Positions 7,836 to 15,185 of a stretch of DNA of 21,711 nucleotides are shown piece after piece; positions within the stretch are counted from its first letter, which is position 1, and each line of letters starts with the position of its first letter. The notes below the pieces were generated by a model, which worked only from the letters and a program-made list of their open reading frames with translations, did not search any database and had not been told where the DNA came from. Both the position numbers and the translations under genes were made by a program. Origin of the DNA: JBEKJU01 sp050011095 (GTDB lineage Bacteria > Desulfobacterota > Syntrophorhabdia > Syntrophorhabdales > WCHB1-27); NCBI GenBank assembly GCA_050011095.1, contig JBEKJU010000038.1, forward strand, positions 1 through 21,711, given 5' to 3'.

Positions 7836-8951
7836 ATGCGACGTCATGCGCGATGCCCCGAAGCCCTAAGACCGGCCCTTTGGCTGTTGCTTGCCCTGGT
7901 GCTCCTCCTCGGCGCTCCGGCCGCCTGTTCCCCGCCGGGAGGAAGCACGCAGCAGGCAGGGACACCGGCGGGCGCCGCCCTTCTCCGCGGCGCCGGGGCC
8001 ACCTTTCCGCTCATCCTTTACAGGCAATGGTTTTCCACGTATCAGCACGACCACCCGGGTACGGTCATCACGTATGAGGGAGTCGGAAGCGGAGAGGGGG
8101 TTCGCCGCTTCATCGGCCGGAACACGAAGGAGGAGGAACGCGTTGATTTCGGCGCAAGCGATGCCGCCATGAGCGATGCGGACATGGCACGGGTCGACAG
8201 GGGGGCGCTTTTGCTTCCCGTCACCGCGGGCGGCGTCGTGCTGGCCTACAACCTCCCCGGCATCCAGGGCGACCTGAAACTCTCCCGAGCGGCCTATGTC
8301 GGCATTTTTCTGGGCGAGATCAAGACCTGGAACGATCCTGCCATCGCAAGGACCAATCCGGGCCTTAAGCTGCCCCGGCTTACCATCGCCACGGTCGTGC
8401 GTCAAGACCGAAGCGGCACTACCTTCGCCTTCACGAACCATCTCAGCGCGGTGAGCGGGAAGTGGCGAGGGCGTTACGGCGCCGCCACGTACGTCAACTG
8501 GCCTGGCAACGCCATGCGGGCGACCGGAAACGAAGGCGTCGCCAGCCGCATCAGCCAATCGATCGGCTCCATCGGCTACGTGGGCTATGAGTTTGCCCGC
8601 CGGATAGGCCTGAATCCCGCAATCATTGAAAACCGGGAAGGCAGGTTCGTCAAGCCGACCATCGAGAGCTGCGCGACAGCCCTCGCCGGCGCGCCCATGC
8701 CCGACAATCTCCGCCTCTTCATACCCGATCCGCCCGGCGCGGGCTCCTACCCGATCGTCACCTTCACCTGGATACTCCTTTATAAAGAGTACGATGCCGC
8801 GAAGGGCGCGGCGATACGGGACCTCTTCCATTGGTGTTTGCGAGAGGGTCAGGGCTATGCCCCTCAAATGGGGTACCTGCCGCTACCCGAAGGCGTGGCC
8901 GCGAAGGCCGTGGCCGCACTCGACAGGCTCACCATAGCCGGGCGACCCTGA
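7836..8951 (+). CDS. pstS: Phosphate-binding protein PstS (copy 2), probable lipoprotein
   Basis: 371-residue second phosphate-binding protein closing the operon. An arginine-rich start and the hydrophobic stretch ALWLLLALVLLLGAPAAC lead to Cys31, followed by a Ser/Gly/Gln/Thr-rich linker. This looks like a lipoprotein signal, although the residue three before the cysteine (Pro) is unusual for a lipobox. Family motifs are GAGATFPLILYRQWF, VGSGEGVRRFIG, DFGASDAAM and RQDRSGTTFAF. Compared with copy 1 it has a small charged insertion (NTKEEER) just before DFGASD. The start at 7836 follows GAGGAAGAGG and lies 14 bases after pstB. A membrane-tethered copy beside a soluble copy suggests different affinities or locations; this is inference. 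Confidence 0.92.
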   Translation: MRRHARCPEALRPALWLLLALVLLLGAPAACSPPGGSTQQAGTPAGAALLRGAGATFPLILYRQWFSTYQHDHPGTVITYEGVGSGEGVRRFIGRNTKEEERVDFGASDAAMSDADMARVDRGALLLPVTAGGVVLAYNLPGIQGDLKLSRAAYVGIFLGEIKTWNDPAIARTNPGLKLPRLTIATVVRQDRSGTTFAFTNHLSAVSGKWRGRYGAATYVNWPGNAMRATGNEGVASRISQSIGSIGYVGYEFARRIGLNPAIIENREGRFVKPTIESCATALAGAPMPDNLRLFIPDPPGAGSYPIVTFTWILLYKEYDAAKGAAIRDLFHWCLREGQGYAPQMGYLPLPEGVAAKAVAALDRLTIAGRP

Positions 8952-9072
8952 GCCCCGCCATCTCATCGCCGGCTGCCTGAATCTCCATCCTCCCTTCCCT
9001 GGTAAATTACCATCCCGATATACCAGGTGCGGGCGGCAAAGACTTCGGGCGGGCCTCCCTTGATCGCTACGA

Positions 9073-9086
9073 TCCGCTTCGGCGGA
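9073..9086. repeat. UUCG-loop hairpin downstream of pst operon
   Basis: TCCGC, TTCG and GCGGA form a compact stem with a stable tetraloop about 120 bases after pstS2. No U-tract follows, so it could slow 3' decay of the pst message or be incidental. The rest of the 189-base gap between 8952 and 9140 holds the palindrome GGTAAATTACC at 9001-9011 and nothing else I recognise. Confidence 0.4.
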
Positions 9087-9140
9087 CAATGTCGAAGGTA
9101 ACCCTTGCAAATCATCTCGATTTAAGGGATTATAAGGGAA

Positions 9141-9173
9141 ATGAAAGCCTACATCGAGCGGTTGGGCCGCTAA
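9141..9173 (+). CDS. Putative 10-codon leader ORF (MKAYIERLGR)
   Basis: A minimal ORF with start ATG, ten codons and TAA, placed directly after AAGGGA at 9134-9139. Its stop codon is immediately followed by the ATG of the next gene (TAAATG), while that next gene has no ribosome binding site of its own. The arrangement fits translational coupling, where ribosomes finishing the short peptide restart on the downstream gene. The peptide has no known match in my memory. It could instead be a chance ORF. Confidence 0.45.
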   Translation: MKAYIERLGR

Positions 9174-9818
9174 ATGAAGAGATCACCATTCAATTCCTGC
9201 GATTATCTCTGCGGGAGATGCGGGGAGACGGACCATTGCGAGATCTTTGCGCTCCTCCGGGGAAAGGCCCTGTCAAGGCAATCGGAGGATGCGGCGGGGG
9301 ACCGCCACGGCGCGTCCATCGAAGACGTGAAGGAATCCCTTGACGAGACCCTTGAGATCCTGAAAAGCATCACGGCGGTCCTGAATATCGAGCCCGACGA
9401 CAGGACGGACCTGAGGGGCCTTGATCGGCACTCCATCGACAACGATGCGCTCTATCAGCTCGCCCTCACGTTCACGGTCAAGACCTACGCCCTTCTGAAG
9501 GCGATAGAGCCGTTCATAAGATCGGCTGACGAGGCGGCCTTCGAGGATCTCATCTGGTACCACAGGATGGTCTCCGTCAAGACGCGCCGGGCCCTGGCCT
9601 CGGACTACGGCGGCCTTTCGGATGATGCGGTCAATTCGGCGGAGGTGGCGGCGAGGTCGCTCACCCGCTGCGTCGAGGCGTTCGGCCGCATCAGTGAAAG
9701 CTGCCCCTTTGCGGCCGATGACTCGCGGCACCTTTCCCACACGGCCCTTGAAATACGAAGGCAGCTCGGGAAGCGGTTCGCCAAGGATGCCGGGCAGGAG
9801 GATGACGGGATAGAGTGA
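9174..9818 (+). CDS. Unrecognised protein with N-terminal four-cysteine cluster
   Basis: 214 residues, family not recognised. The first 30 residues hold Cys9, Cys13, Cys16 and Cys22 (CX3CX2CX5C, around YLCGRCGETDHC), a spacing that could bind zinc or an iron-sulphur cluster. The rest looks helical and soluble, with acidic helices around 49-70 and 85-115 and a further cysteine pair near 168-179. No signal peptide or membrane helix is evident. A stop codon directly before 9174 fixes this ATG as the earliest start; no ribosome binding site precedes it, so translation probably depends on the leader ORF at 9141-9173. It stands alone between the pst operon and a minus-strand response regulator. Codon use and GC content match the neighbours, so the frame is credible. 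Confidence 0.7.
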   Translation: MKRSPFNSCDYLCGRCGETDHCEIFALLRGKALSRQSEDAAGDRHGASIEDVKESLDETLEILKSITAVLNIEPDDRTDLRGLDRHSIDNDALYQLALTFTVKTYALLKAIEPFIRSADEAAFEDLIWYHRMVSVKTRRALASDYGGLSDDAVNSAEVAARSLTRCVEAFGRISESCPFAADDSRHLSHTALEIRRQLGKRFAKDAGQEDDGIE

Positions 9819-10060
9819 TACCGGGTTGAAATCAAAGGCCACCACCCACCTCCTCGGCGCGCCGACCCGCGCGTCCATGGTAGCGCACGCAGAGGGCGTC
9901 CCGCAAGTGGGTGGTTGAGGGGGGAGGCCGGGGGGCGACGCGGGGTGCCCACGCACCGGGTCGCGCTCGCGGGTGTCCAAATAATTGCGCGCCGACCCGC
10001 TTCACGGGTACCTGCCGCGGGCGGCGGATGATGCGGCAGCGGGGCGACGACCCCGCGCTC
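9819..10060. repeat. GC-rich repeat region between convergent genes
   Basis: The gap between two converging genes is very GC-rich and has no credible gene. It contains a 9-bp inverted repeat (ACCACCCAC at 9841-9849, GTGGGTGGT at 9907-9915), the hairpin ACCCG/CGGGT at 9995-10009, and modules shared with the region before xdhC. GGGGAGGCCGGGG at 9921-9933 recurs at 18070-18082. A 22-bp block beginning GGGTGTCC and ending in TAATTGC plus 4 nt (9971-9992) recurs at 18140-18161 with two mismatches. The shared pieces stand in the same order at both sites with different spacing. This indicates a dispersed, modular intergenic repeat. Confidence 0.65.
10039..10056 (-). terminator. Hairpin just after the response regulator, possible terminator
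   Basis: GCGGGG and CCCCGC form a 6-bp G/C stem around a 6-nt loop, starting 4 bases after the response-regulator stop codon on the minus strand. There is no U-tract, so intrinsic termination would be weak. Confidence 0.35.
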
Positions 10061-10483
10061 CTACCTTTCGAGGGATTCTATAAAATTCTTCTGCGTCCTC
10101 ATTATCTCCAATATCGAATCGACCTGCTCTACCAGCTCCGCCCTTGTGATGGGCTTCGTGATGAACGGGAAACCGTGGATATATCCGCTCCTTTTCTTCA
10201 CTTCATCCCTGTTCAGAAGGCCCGTGATGAAGGCGATGGGAATATCCCTCGTATCTTCGCTGTGAAGCAGGTGATCCGCCACCTCCGCTCCGTTCATCTG
10301 TGGCATTCTTATATCGAGGAGAATCAACTCCGGTCTTGCGGCCTCGGCCCGGGCGATACCTGATGGGCCGTCGGTAGAAACGGATACCTCGAACCTTCCT
10401 GTTTTTTCGAGGCTCCATCTGACGAACTCACAAAAATCGCCTTCATCGTCAATGACGAGTATCTTCGACTTTTCCGCCATCAT
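10061..10483 (-). CDS. Single-domain response regulator (CheY-like receiver)
   Basis: 140-residue stand-alone receiver domain with no output domain. The acidic pair sits in VIDDEGDF, the phospho-acceptor aspartate in LILLDIRMPQMNG, the conserved Thr in AFITGLL and the invariant Lys in FITKPI, so it should be phosphorylated by a histidine kinase. No kinase lies in the window. The C-terminal ~15 residues after the receiver are a short charged helix. GGAGGAGAC precedes two tandem ATGs; the second (10480) has the better spacing. A sigma-70 promoter candidate lies at 10516-10544. Partner and target are unknown. Confidence 0.9.
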   Translation of the reverse strand: MMAEKSKILVIDDEGDFCEFVRWSLEKTGRFEVSVSTDGPSGIARAEAARPELILLDIRMPQMNGAEVADHLLHSEDTRDIPIAFITGLLNRDEVKKRSGYIHGFPFITKPITRAELVEQVDSILEIMRTQKNFIESLER

Positions 10484-10515
10484 GTCTCCTCCGTGAAGCG
10501 TGGCACTCGCCCAAT

Positions 10516-10544
10516 AGGATAGTAGGAAAAGGGCGCTGCGTCAA
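10516..10544 (-). promoter_or_regulatory. Sigma-70 promoter candidate for the response regulator
   Basis: On the minus strand TTGACG (10544-10539) and TATCCT (10521-10516) are separated by exactly 17 nt. Transcription would start near 10509, about 26 nt before the start codon. Confidence 0.5.
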
Positions 10545-10625
10545 GTCTTTAGGCGGGGGGCGACGAACGATGCGCGGCGAGGAGGAACAACATCCCCGTG
10601 TCTTTGCATACAACCCACTTTTTCG

Positions 10626-11057
10626 TCAAATGTCGAGTATCACGTGGGCGCGCCAGGTGCCGCCGGTTTTTTGAAGCGTGAACTGGTGGAGCGTCACCGC
10701 CTTGACGTCGGCCCGCTGCTCGTGGCGCTCGGGGTCCAGCTTCTCGCCGCCGGCGCGCGCCCGGAGCAGATACGTGCCGTCGTGTTCGGTAATCGTGATT
10801 TCCTTTACGCGCAAAAGGAGTTGCTCCGCGTCCTTGTAATAGATCGGCTCCTGAAGAAAATCGAAGAGGAGCATGTCAAGCTCGCTCCCTTCCAGCTCAA
10901 TCGTTCTCGTTTCGCGTACCTCGACCGAACGCAGGTCCTCGATCATCACGTTCATGGTCGCATCGCACGCTGCGACAAAGACCTCCTCAAGGCTTCCGCC
11001 GGTCGCCTCGAACGCGATATCCGCCGTGGCCGTATCCTCAAGGTATCGATAACCCAC
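10626..11057 (-). CDS. Archease, RtcB ligase activator
   Basis: 143-residue archease, the protein that speeds guanylylation and turnover of the RNA ligase RtcB and widens its nucleotide use. It begins VGYRYLEDTATADIAFEATG, matching the family's N-terminal strand and metal-binding acidic site (LEDTA...D). It ends VKAVTLHQ...WRAHVILDI, matching the conserved K-AVT-x-H and final LDI. The start is taken as GTG at 11057, preceded by AGGATAGGA. The open frame continues upstream to 11147, but those 30 residues lie antiparallel-free within the rtcB end and match nothing. Only 7 bases separate it from the rtcB stop, so the two genes form one transcription unit. Confidence 0.92.
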   Translation of the reverse strand: MGYRYLEDTATADIAFEATGGSLEEVFVAACDATMNVMIEDLRSVEVRETRTIELEGSELDMLLFDFLQEPIYYKDAEQLLLRVKEITITEHDGTYLLRARAGGEKLDPERHEQRADVKAVTLHQFTLQKTGGTWRAHVILDI

Positions 11058-11064
11058 TTTTGTC

Positions 11065-12522
11065 CTATCCTTTGACGTTGCCGATTGGCGTAAACCGCAC
11101 CACCCTCCTGCTGATGCCCGCAAGCTCGGCCGCCTCGACCACGTCATCGATATTCTTGTACGCCCCTCCGGCCTCCTCGGCGAGACCCGACCAGGAGGCG
11201 GTCCGCACGTAGATGCCCCTCTTTTCCATCTCCTGCTGCAGGTCCTTCCCGCGCCACTGGTGGCGGGCCTTTGTGCGGCTCATGAGGCGGCCGCTCCCGT
11301 GGGGCGTGCTGAAGAACGTCTCCGCGCCGCCCTCCGCGCCGACGAGCAGGTACGATCCCGTCTCCATGCTTCCCCCGATAATGACCGGCTGGCCGATATT
11401 ACGGTACTGCTCGGGTATTTCCGCCATTCCCGGTCCGAAGGCCCTGGTCGCCCCCTTGCGGTGGACGAGAAGCCGCCTTTCCTTCCCGTTCACCCTGTGC
11501 CTTTCGAGCTTGGCCGTGTTATGGGCGACGTCGTAGATCATGTGGATGCCGAGCCTGTGCGCCGGCTGTCCGAAGACATCGGAGAAGACCTCCCTTATGC
11601 GGTGGAGGATCATCTGGCGGTTCGCGTAGGACATGTTCAGGGCGCACGTCATGGCGGCGAAATAATCGCGACCCTCGGGCGAATCAAAGGGCGCGCAGGC
11701 AAGCTCCCGGTCGGGGACGCGAATGTGGTATTTGGCATCCATCACTCCTAGAAAGAGCTTGAGATAGTCCGTGGCCACCTGGTGGCCGAAGCCCCTGCTG
11801 CCGCAATGGAACATGACCACTACCCGACCCGGCGCGAGGCCGAATGTCCCGGCAAGGTCCCGATCGAAGATGTTGTGCTCGTGGACGACCTGCACCTCGA
11901 GGTAGTGGTTGCCCGACCCCAGCGTGCCGATCTGGTTGAAGCCCCGGTCCACGGCCCTTTCGCTTATCTTCGAGGCATCGGCCCCCGGCGTGCAGCCGGA
12001 ATCTTCCGTCAGTTCGAGGTCCTCGCTCCAGCCGTAGCCGTTCCGCACGCACCAGTTTGCCCCCTCCTCGACGACGGCGCGGAATTCCTGTTTCGTTAGC
12101 TTGAGAAAGCCCGTTGCCCCCACGCCTGCCGGGACAGCGGCGTAGAGCTTATCCACAAGTTGCCTGAGCCGCGGCCGGACCTCATCGTAGGTGAGGTCTG
12201 TCCTGACCAGGCGCATGCCGCAGTTGATATCGAAACCGATGCCGCCGGGGGAGATGACGCCGCCTTTCTCCGGGTCCATCGCGGCCACGCCCCCAATGGG
12301 AAATCCGTAGCCGAAGTGACCGTCCGGCATACAGAGGGCGTAGTTGACAATGCCGGGCAGGGTGGCCACATTGGTCACCTGGTCATAGACCGCATCGTCC
12401 ATTTCCCTCACCAGTTTCTCGGTCCCGTAAATGCGCGCAGGCACCCGCATCCCCTCCTTATACGACGGGGCAAGCTCCCATACGACCTCCGATACGCGCT
12501 GCAATCCTTTCGGAATCGGCAC
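11065..12522 (-). CDS. rtcB: RNA-splicing ligase RtcB
   Basis: 485-residue GTP-dependent RNA ligase that joins 2',3'-cyclic phosphate (or 3'-phosphate) ends to 5'-OH ends, in tRNA or RNA repair. Numbered from the GTG at 12522, the active site is complete: Cys101 in DINCG, His206 in GSGNHYLE, His239 in MFHCGSRG, His334 in YDVAHN, the HRKGATRAF strand, and the guanylylated His408 in TPHGSGR (usually CHGAGR). No intein interrupts it. The GTG at 12522 is preceded by a perfect AAGGAGGTGA eight bases upstream and gives the usual family length. An in-frame ATG at 12543 has no ribosome binding site, and the frame runs open to 12648 with no homology there. It is followed at once by archease; no rtcA or rtcR is present. 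Confidence 0.95.
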   Translation of the reverse strand: MPIPKGLQRVSEVVWELAPSYKEGMRVPARIYGTEKLVREMDDAVYDQVTNVATLPGIVNYALCMPDGHFGYGFPIGGVAAMDPEKGGVISPGGIGFDINCGMRLVRTDLTYDEVRPRLRQLVDKLYAAVPAGVGATGFLKLTKQEFRAVVEEGANWCVRNGYGWSEDLELTEDSGCTPGADASKISERAVDRGFNQIGTLGSGNHYLEVQVVHEHNIFDRDLAGTFGLAPGRVVVMFHCGSRGFGHQVATDYLKLFLGVMDAKYHIRVPDRELACAPFDSPEGRDYFAAMTCALNMSYANRQMILHRIREVFSDVFGQPAHRLGIHMIYDVAHNTAKLERHRVNGKERRLLVHRKGATRAFGPGMAEIPEQYRNIGQPVIIGGSMETGSYLLVGAEGGAETFFSTPHGSGRLMSRTKARHQWRGKDLQQEMEKRGIYVRTASWSGLAEEAGGAYKNIDDVVEAAELAGISRRVVRFTPIGNVKG

Positions 12523-12653
12523 GTCCCTCACCTCCTTCCCCATGGTTTTTTTATAGTGTAATGCCTGGCCGTTTTTTTTGAAAGAGACGGGCCTTCTCAT
12601 TAGGCCAAGGATGAACAGGAAAAGGAGGGACGAAGGGGGTATCATCACTTCCC

Positions 12654-12682
12654 TTGATCGGGAAAGGACACTTTGCTATAAT
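12654..12682 (+). promoter_or_regulatory. Sigma-70 promoter with extended -10, for the DUF4388 gene
   Basis: TTGATC (12654-12659), a 17-nt spacer and a perfect TATAAT (12677-12682), with TG one base before the -10 (extended -10). Transcription would start near 12689 and leave a leader of about 150 nt before 12841. The leader has short GC-rich stems but no riboswitch class I recognise. Confidence 0.75.
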
Positions 12683-12840
12683 CCTTCAGGTTTCATTGCG
12701 GGAAGGATGGGCAAAACGCCCGCCCCGTCCACCGGTCCCGGTGCATATGGCCAGGCGCGATAGAGCGAGTGCCTGGGCCCCCCGGATGGTATTATTCGTG
12801 CTGCTGCCGGGATCATTCCGGTACTGCAAGGAGAGATGTT

Positions 12841-13647
12841 ATGCCGAATGATTTCATTGGCGAGCTTTCGAAGGCGACACTTTTTGAACTTGTGAAGCCC
12901 CTCTTGAGCGGGAAGAGATCGGGGATGGTGCAGATCAAGGGGAATGATGTGGGCGAGCTGCACATCGAGGCGGGAACGATCATTCACGGGAAGACGAGTT
13001 CCTGGACCGGGGAGGAGGCCGTTTTTGTGATGATGAACTGGGATACGGGCCTCGTCACGTTCGACTGGGAGGCCACGACCGGGGAGCGGACCGTCTCCGT
13101 GGCAACGGAACGCCTCCTCGAAAGATGGATCAACCGGGAGAGGGAATGGGAGGAGATCAGGGGACTGATAACCTCGCCGGACATCGCCTTCCGGATCCCC
13201 CTCGACAGCAACACGGGGGAAATGCGCATCGAGGCCGCCCAATGGAAGGTGCTCGCCCTATGTGATGGGACGAGGACAATCGGCGACATCGCGGAGACCC
13301 TCAAGTGGGACGTTTTCGAGACCACGAGGATCGTCTATCGCATGGTTGAGGCCGGGCTGTTGGAGAAGGCGTCCAAAAAGGCCCCGGACCACGAGACTGA
13401 GTCGAGAAGGTACTTGACCGGGGGCTCCTTTTCTGCAATGGAGCACGAGCTGGCGCGGATAATGGGTCCCATCGCGCCCCTCATTCTAGACGAGAAACTG
13501 GAAGAGTTCCGGCAGTCCCGGGATGCCTTTCCGCAGAACCTGGCGCTTTCGTTCGTGCAGGCCGTGGCTCTGGAGATCGCGGACGACTCGAAGAGGGCGT
13601 CGTTCACAATGGCGATGGCAGCGCTCCTATCGAGGATGGAGGAGTGA
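12841..13647 (+). CDS. DUF4388 (PATAN-like) domain protein with winged-helix-like middle
   Basis: 268 residues. The N-terminal ~95 residues are a DUF4388 domain (DFIGELSKATLFELVKPL, then GELHIEAGTIIHG and FDWEATTGERTVSV), a module found in delta-proteobacterial regulatory and gliding or chemosensory proteins. Residues about 138-180 (LCDGTRTIGDIAETL...YRMVEAGLLEKA) look like a winged helix. The tail (about 200-268, beginning ELARIMGPIAPLI) is a conserved helical segment often seen at the end of such proteins. There is no signal peptide or kinase part, so it is probably a cytoplasmic adaptor or regulator. AAGGAGAG at 12828-12835 supports the start. It is divergent from rtcB. Function unknown. 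Confidence 0.85.
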   Translation: MPNDFIGELSKATLFELVKPLLSGKRSGMVQIKGNDVGELHIEAGTIIHGKTSSWTGEEAVFVMMNWDTGLVTFDWEATTGERTVSVATERLLERWINREREWEEIRGLITSPDIAFRIPLDSNTGEMRIEAAQWKVLALCDGTRTIGDIAETLKWDVFETTRIVYRMVEAGLLEKASKKAPDHETESRRYLTGGSFSAMEHELARIMGPIAPLILDEKLEEFRQSRDAFPQNLALSFVQAVALEIADDSKRASFTMAMAALLSRMEE

Positions 13648-13691
13648 TACCGGGACGGGAAGACCTGATTAAAATCCGGTACCATATTTTT
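13648..13691 (+). terminator. Weak terminator candidate after the DUF4388 gene
   Basis: TACCGG (13648-13653) and CCGGTA (13676-13681) pair around a 22-nt loop and are followed, after a few bases, by five T residues. The long loop and the gap before the T-run make it only a candidate. Confidence 0.35.
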
Positions 13692-13720
13692 GTTCGGCTG
13701 AGGGGTAATTATGCTATAAT
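13690..13720 (+). promoter_or_regulatory. Extended -10 promoter for the AmmeMemoRadiSam genes
   Basis: A perfect TATAAT at 13715-13720 is preceded by TGC (extended -10) with a loose -35 (TTGTTC, 13690-13695) at 19 nt. It reads into the MEMO gene starting at 13745, leaving a very short leader. Confidence 0.6.
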
Positions 13721-13744
13721 AAGGGCCAGCAGGCAAATGAGGCA

Positions 13745-14581
13745 ATGGGCGACATTCGAGAACCCTACGTAAGCGGAACATTCTATCCACGCAATCCGAA
13801 CGTGCTCAGGGCCGACATCGAAGGGTTCCTGGGCAAGGCGCCTCCCTGCAATGTGGCCGGCGATATCCGTGGCCTGATCTCTCCCCATGCGGGCTACATG
13901 TATTCGGGACAAACGGCGGCCCACGGCTACAAGGCCATCTCCGGCCGCCACTACGATACGGTCATCATCCTGGCCCCGAGCCACCGCTCGTTCTTCCTCG
14001 GGGCTGCCGTGCAGGAGAAGGGTGCCTACAGGACCCCCCTGGGGCTCGTCGATATCGACGAAGGGCTGGCCGGGGATCTCCTGAAAAGCACAGATATGTT
14101 CCACGCGGATCCCGCCTTGCACCGGCAAGAGCACTCACTAGAGGTCCAGCTCCCCTTTCTCCAGTCGGTGCTCAGGGATTTCAGGATACTTCCCCTGATC
14201 ATGGGGAGCGCCCAGGACCCGGACTCGTCGCTCGAAATGGGCGGCCTCATCTACGAGGCGATCAGGAACAGGGAGGGCAGTTATCTCATCGTGGGAAGCT
14301 CCGACCTCTCACACTATTACCCCTATGGCCTGGCAGTTCAGATGGACAAGTTCGCGATAGGGCTCATCGAGCGGTTCGACTTGAAAGGCATGTCGAGGGA
14401 GCTGACGGGAGGGAAGTACGAGGCGTGCGGCGCGGGCGCCATACTCGCGACCATGTCCGTGTCCGAAAAGCTGGGAGCGCGCGAGGTCAAGGTGCTGGAC
14501 TACAAGAATTCCGGCGATGTGTCGGGCGAGATGAGCGGCGTCGTGGGCTATGTTTCCTGTGTGTTTTACGGAGGAAAGTAA
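13745..14581 (+). CDS. AmmeMemoRadiSam system protein B (MEMO1 family)
   Basis: 278-residue MEMO1-family protein, a class III extradiol-dioxygenase-like fold. In bacteria it is encoded with an AMMECR1 protein and a radical SAM enzyme of unknown joint function. Visible motifs are YVSGTFYPRNP near the start, ISPHAGYMYSG (His48), LAPSHR (His80), EHSLEVQLPFLQ, VGSSDLSHY (Asp187, His190) and YEACGAGAI (Cys228). His48, His80 and Cys228 correspond to the metal ligands reported for human MEMO1. There is only a weak ribosome binding site (GAGG) before 13745; no better start exists. The next gene, AmmeMemoRadiSam A, starts 4 bases after its stop. Confidence 0.94.
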   Translation: MGDIREPYVSGTFYPRNPNVLRADIEGFLGKAPPCNVAGDIRGLISPHAGYMYSGQTAAHGYKAISGRHYDTVIILAPSHRSFFLGAAVQEKGAYRTPLGLVDIDEGLAGDLLKSTDMFHADPALHRQEHSLEVQLPFLQSVLRDFRILPLIMGSAQDPDSSLEMGGLIYEAIRNREGSYLIVGSSDLSHYYPYGLAVQMDKFAIGLIERFDLKGMSRELTGGKYEACGAGAILATMSVSEKLGAREVKVLDYKNSGDVSGEMSGVVGYVSCVFYGGK

Positions 14582-14584
14582 CCG

Positions 14585-15145
14585 TTGGCGGGCCGGAAGG
14601 CGGGGATAGACCTTCATTTCTCGGATGAGGAAAGGCGCGTCCTGAAGGAGCTCGCGCGGAACTCCATAGAAAAGGTGCTTTTCGACAGGGAGGAGAAGCC
14701 CTTGGACATCCCCGGCGCCTTGAAGGAGAAGATGGGCGCCTTCGTGTGCCTCAAAACGAGGGGGGAGCTGAAGGGCTGCATCGGCTACATAAAGGGAGTG
14801 AGCCCCCTGGACGAGACCGTGAGGCGGATGGCGGTTGAGGCGGCGTTTCACGATCCCCGGTTCATACCGCTCGATGCGGACGAATGGACGCATACGGACA
14901 TTGAGATTTCGGTCCTCACCCCGCTCAAGAAGATAACCGACCTGGATGAGATCACGATCGGCATACATGGTCTGTATATAGAAAAGGGTTTCGAGTCGGG
15001 GCTGCTTTTGCCCCAGGTTGCGACCGAGAATGGGTGGGACAGGCAGACCTTCCTCGAATACACGTGTCTGAAGGCGGGGCTTGCGCGAGATGCCTGGCGC
15101 TCGAAGGAGACGAACATATACATCTTCTCCGCCGATGTGTTTTAA
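14585..15145 (+). CDS. AmmeMemoRadiSam system protein A (AMMECR1 domain), TTG start
   Basis: 186-residue AMMECR1-domain protein. The core LKTRGELKGCIGYIKG, then AAFHDPRFIPL, IEISVLTPLKKI, GLYIEKGFESGLLLPQV and CLKAGL, covers the family signature, and the length is usual for bacterial members. Start is TTG at 14585, nine bases after GGAGGA inside the end of the MEMO gene, so translation is coupled. The third member of the usual trio, the radical SAM enzyme AmrS, is not next to it; the following gene is a DUF1858 protein. The biochemical role of the family is not established. Confidence 0.94.
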   Translation: MAGRKAGIDLHFSDEERRVLKELARNSIEKVLFDREEKPLDIPGALKEKMGAFVCLKTRGELKGCIGYIKGVSPLDETVRRMAVEAAFHDPRFIPLDADEWTHTDIEISVLTPLKKITDLDEITIGIHGLYIEKGFESGLLLPQVATENGWDRQTFLEYTCLKAGLARDAWRSKETNIYIFSADVF

Positions 15146-15185
15146 TGAAAGATAAGGGCGAAGAAGATGGGGAGTAAGGATTATC

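Noticed and set aside
7866..8867. Minus-strand frame of 333 codons over the second pstS
   Set aside because: Antisense of a well-supported gene, no family features.
9819..10060. Gene in the GC-rich convergent gap
   Set aside because: Open frames are short, lack start signals, and are made of repeats and palindromes.
12683..12840. Riboswitch in the DUF4388 leader
   Set aside because: The ~150-nt leader has GC-rich stems but no motif of a class I can recognise, and no metabolic gene follows.
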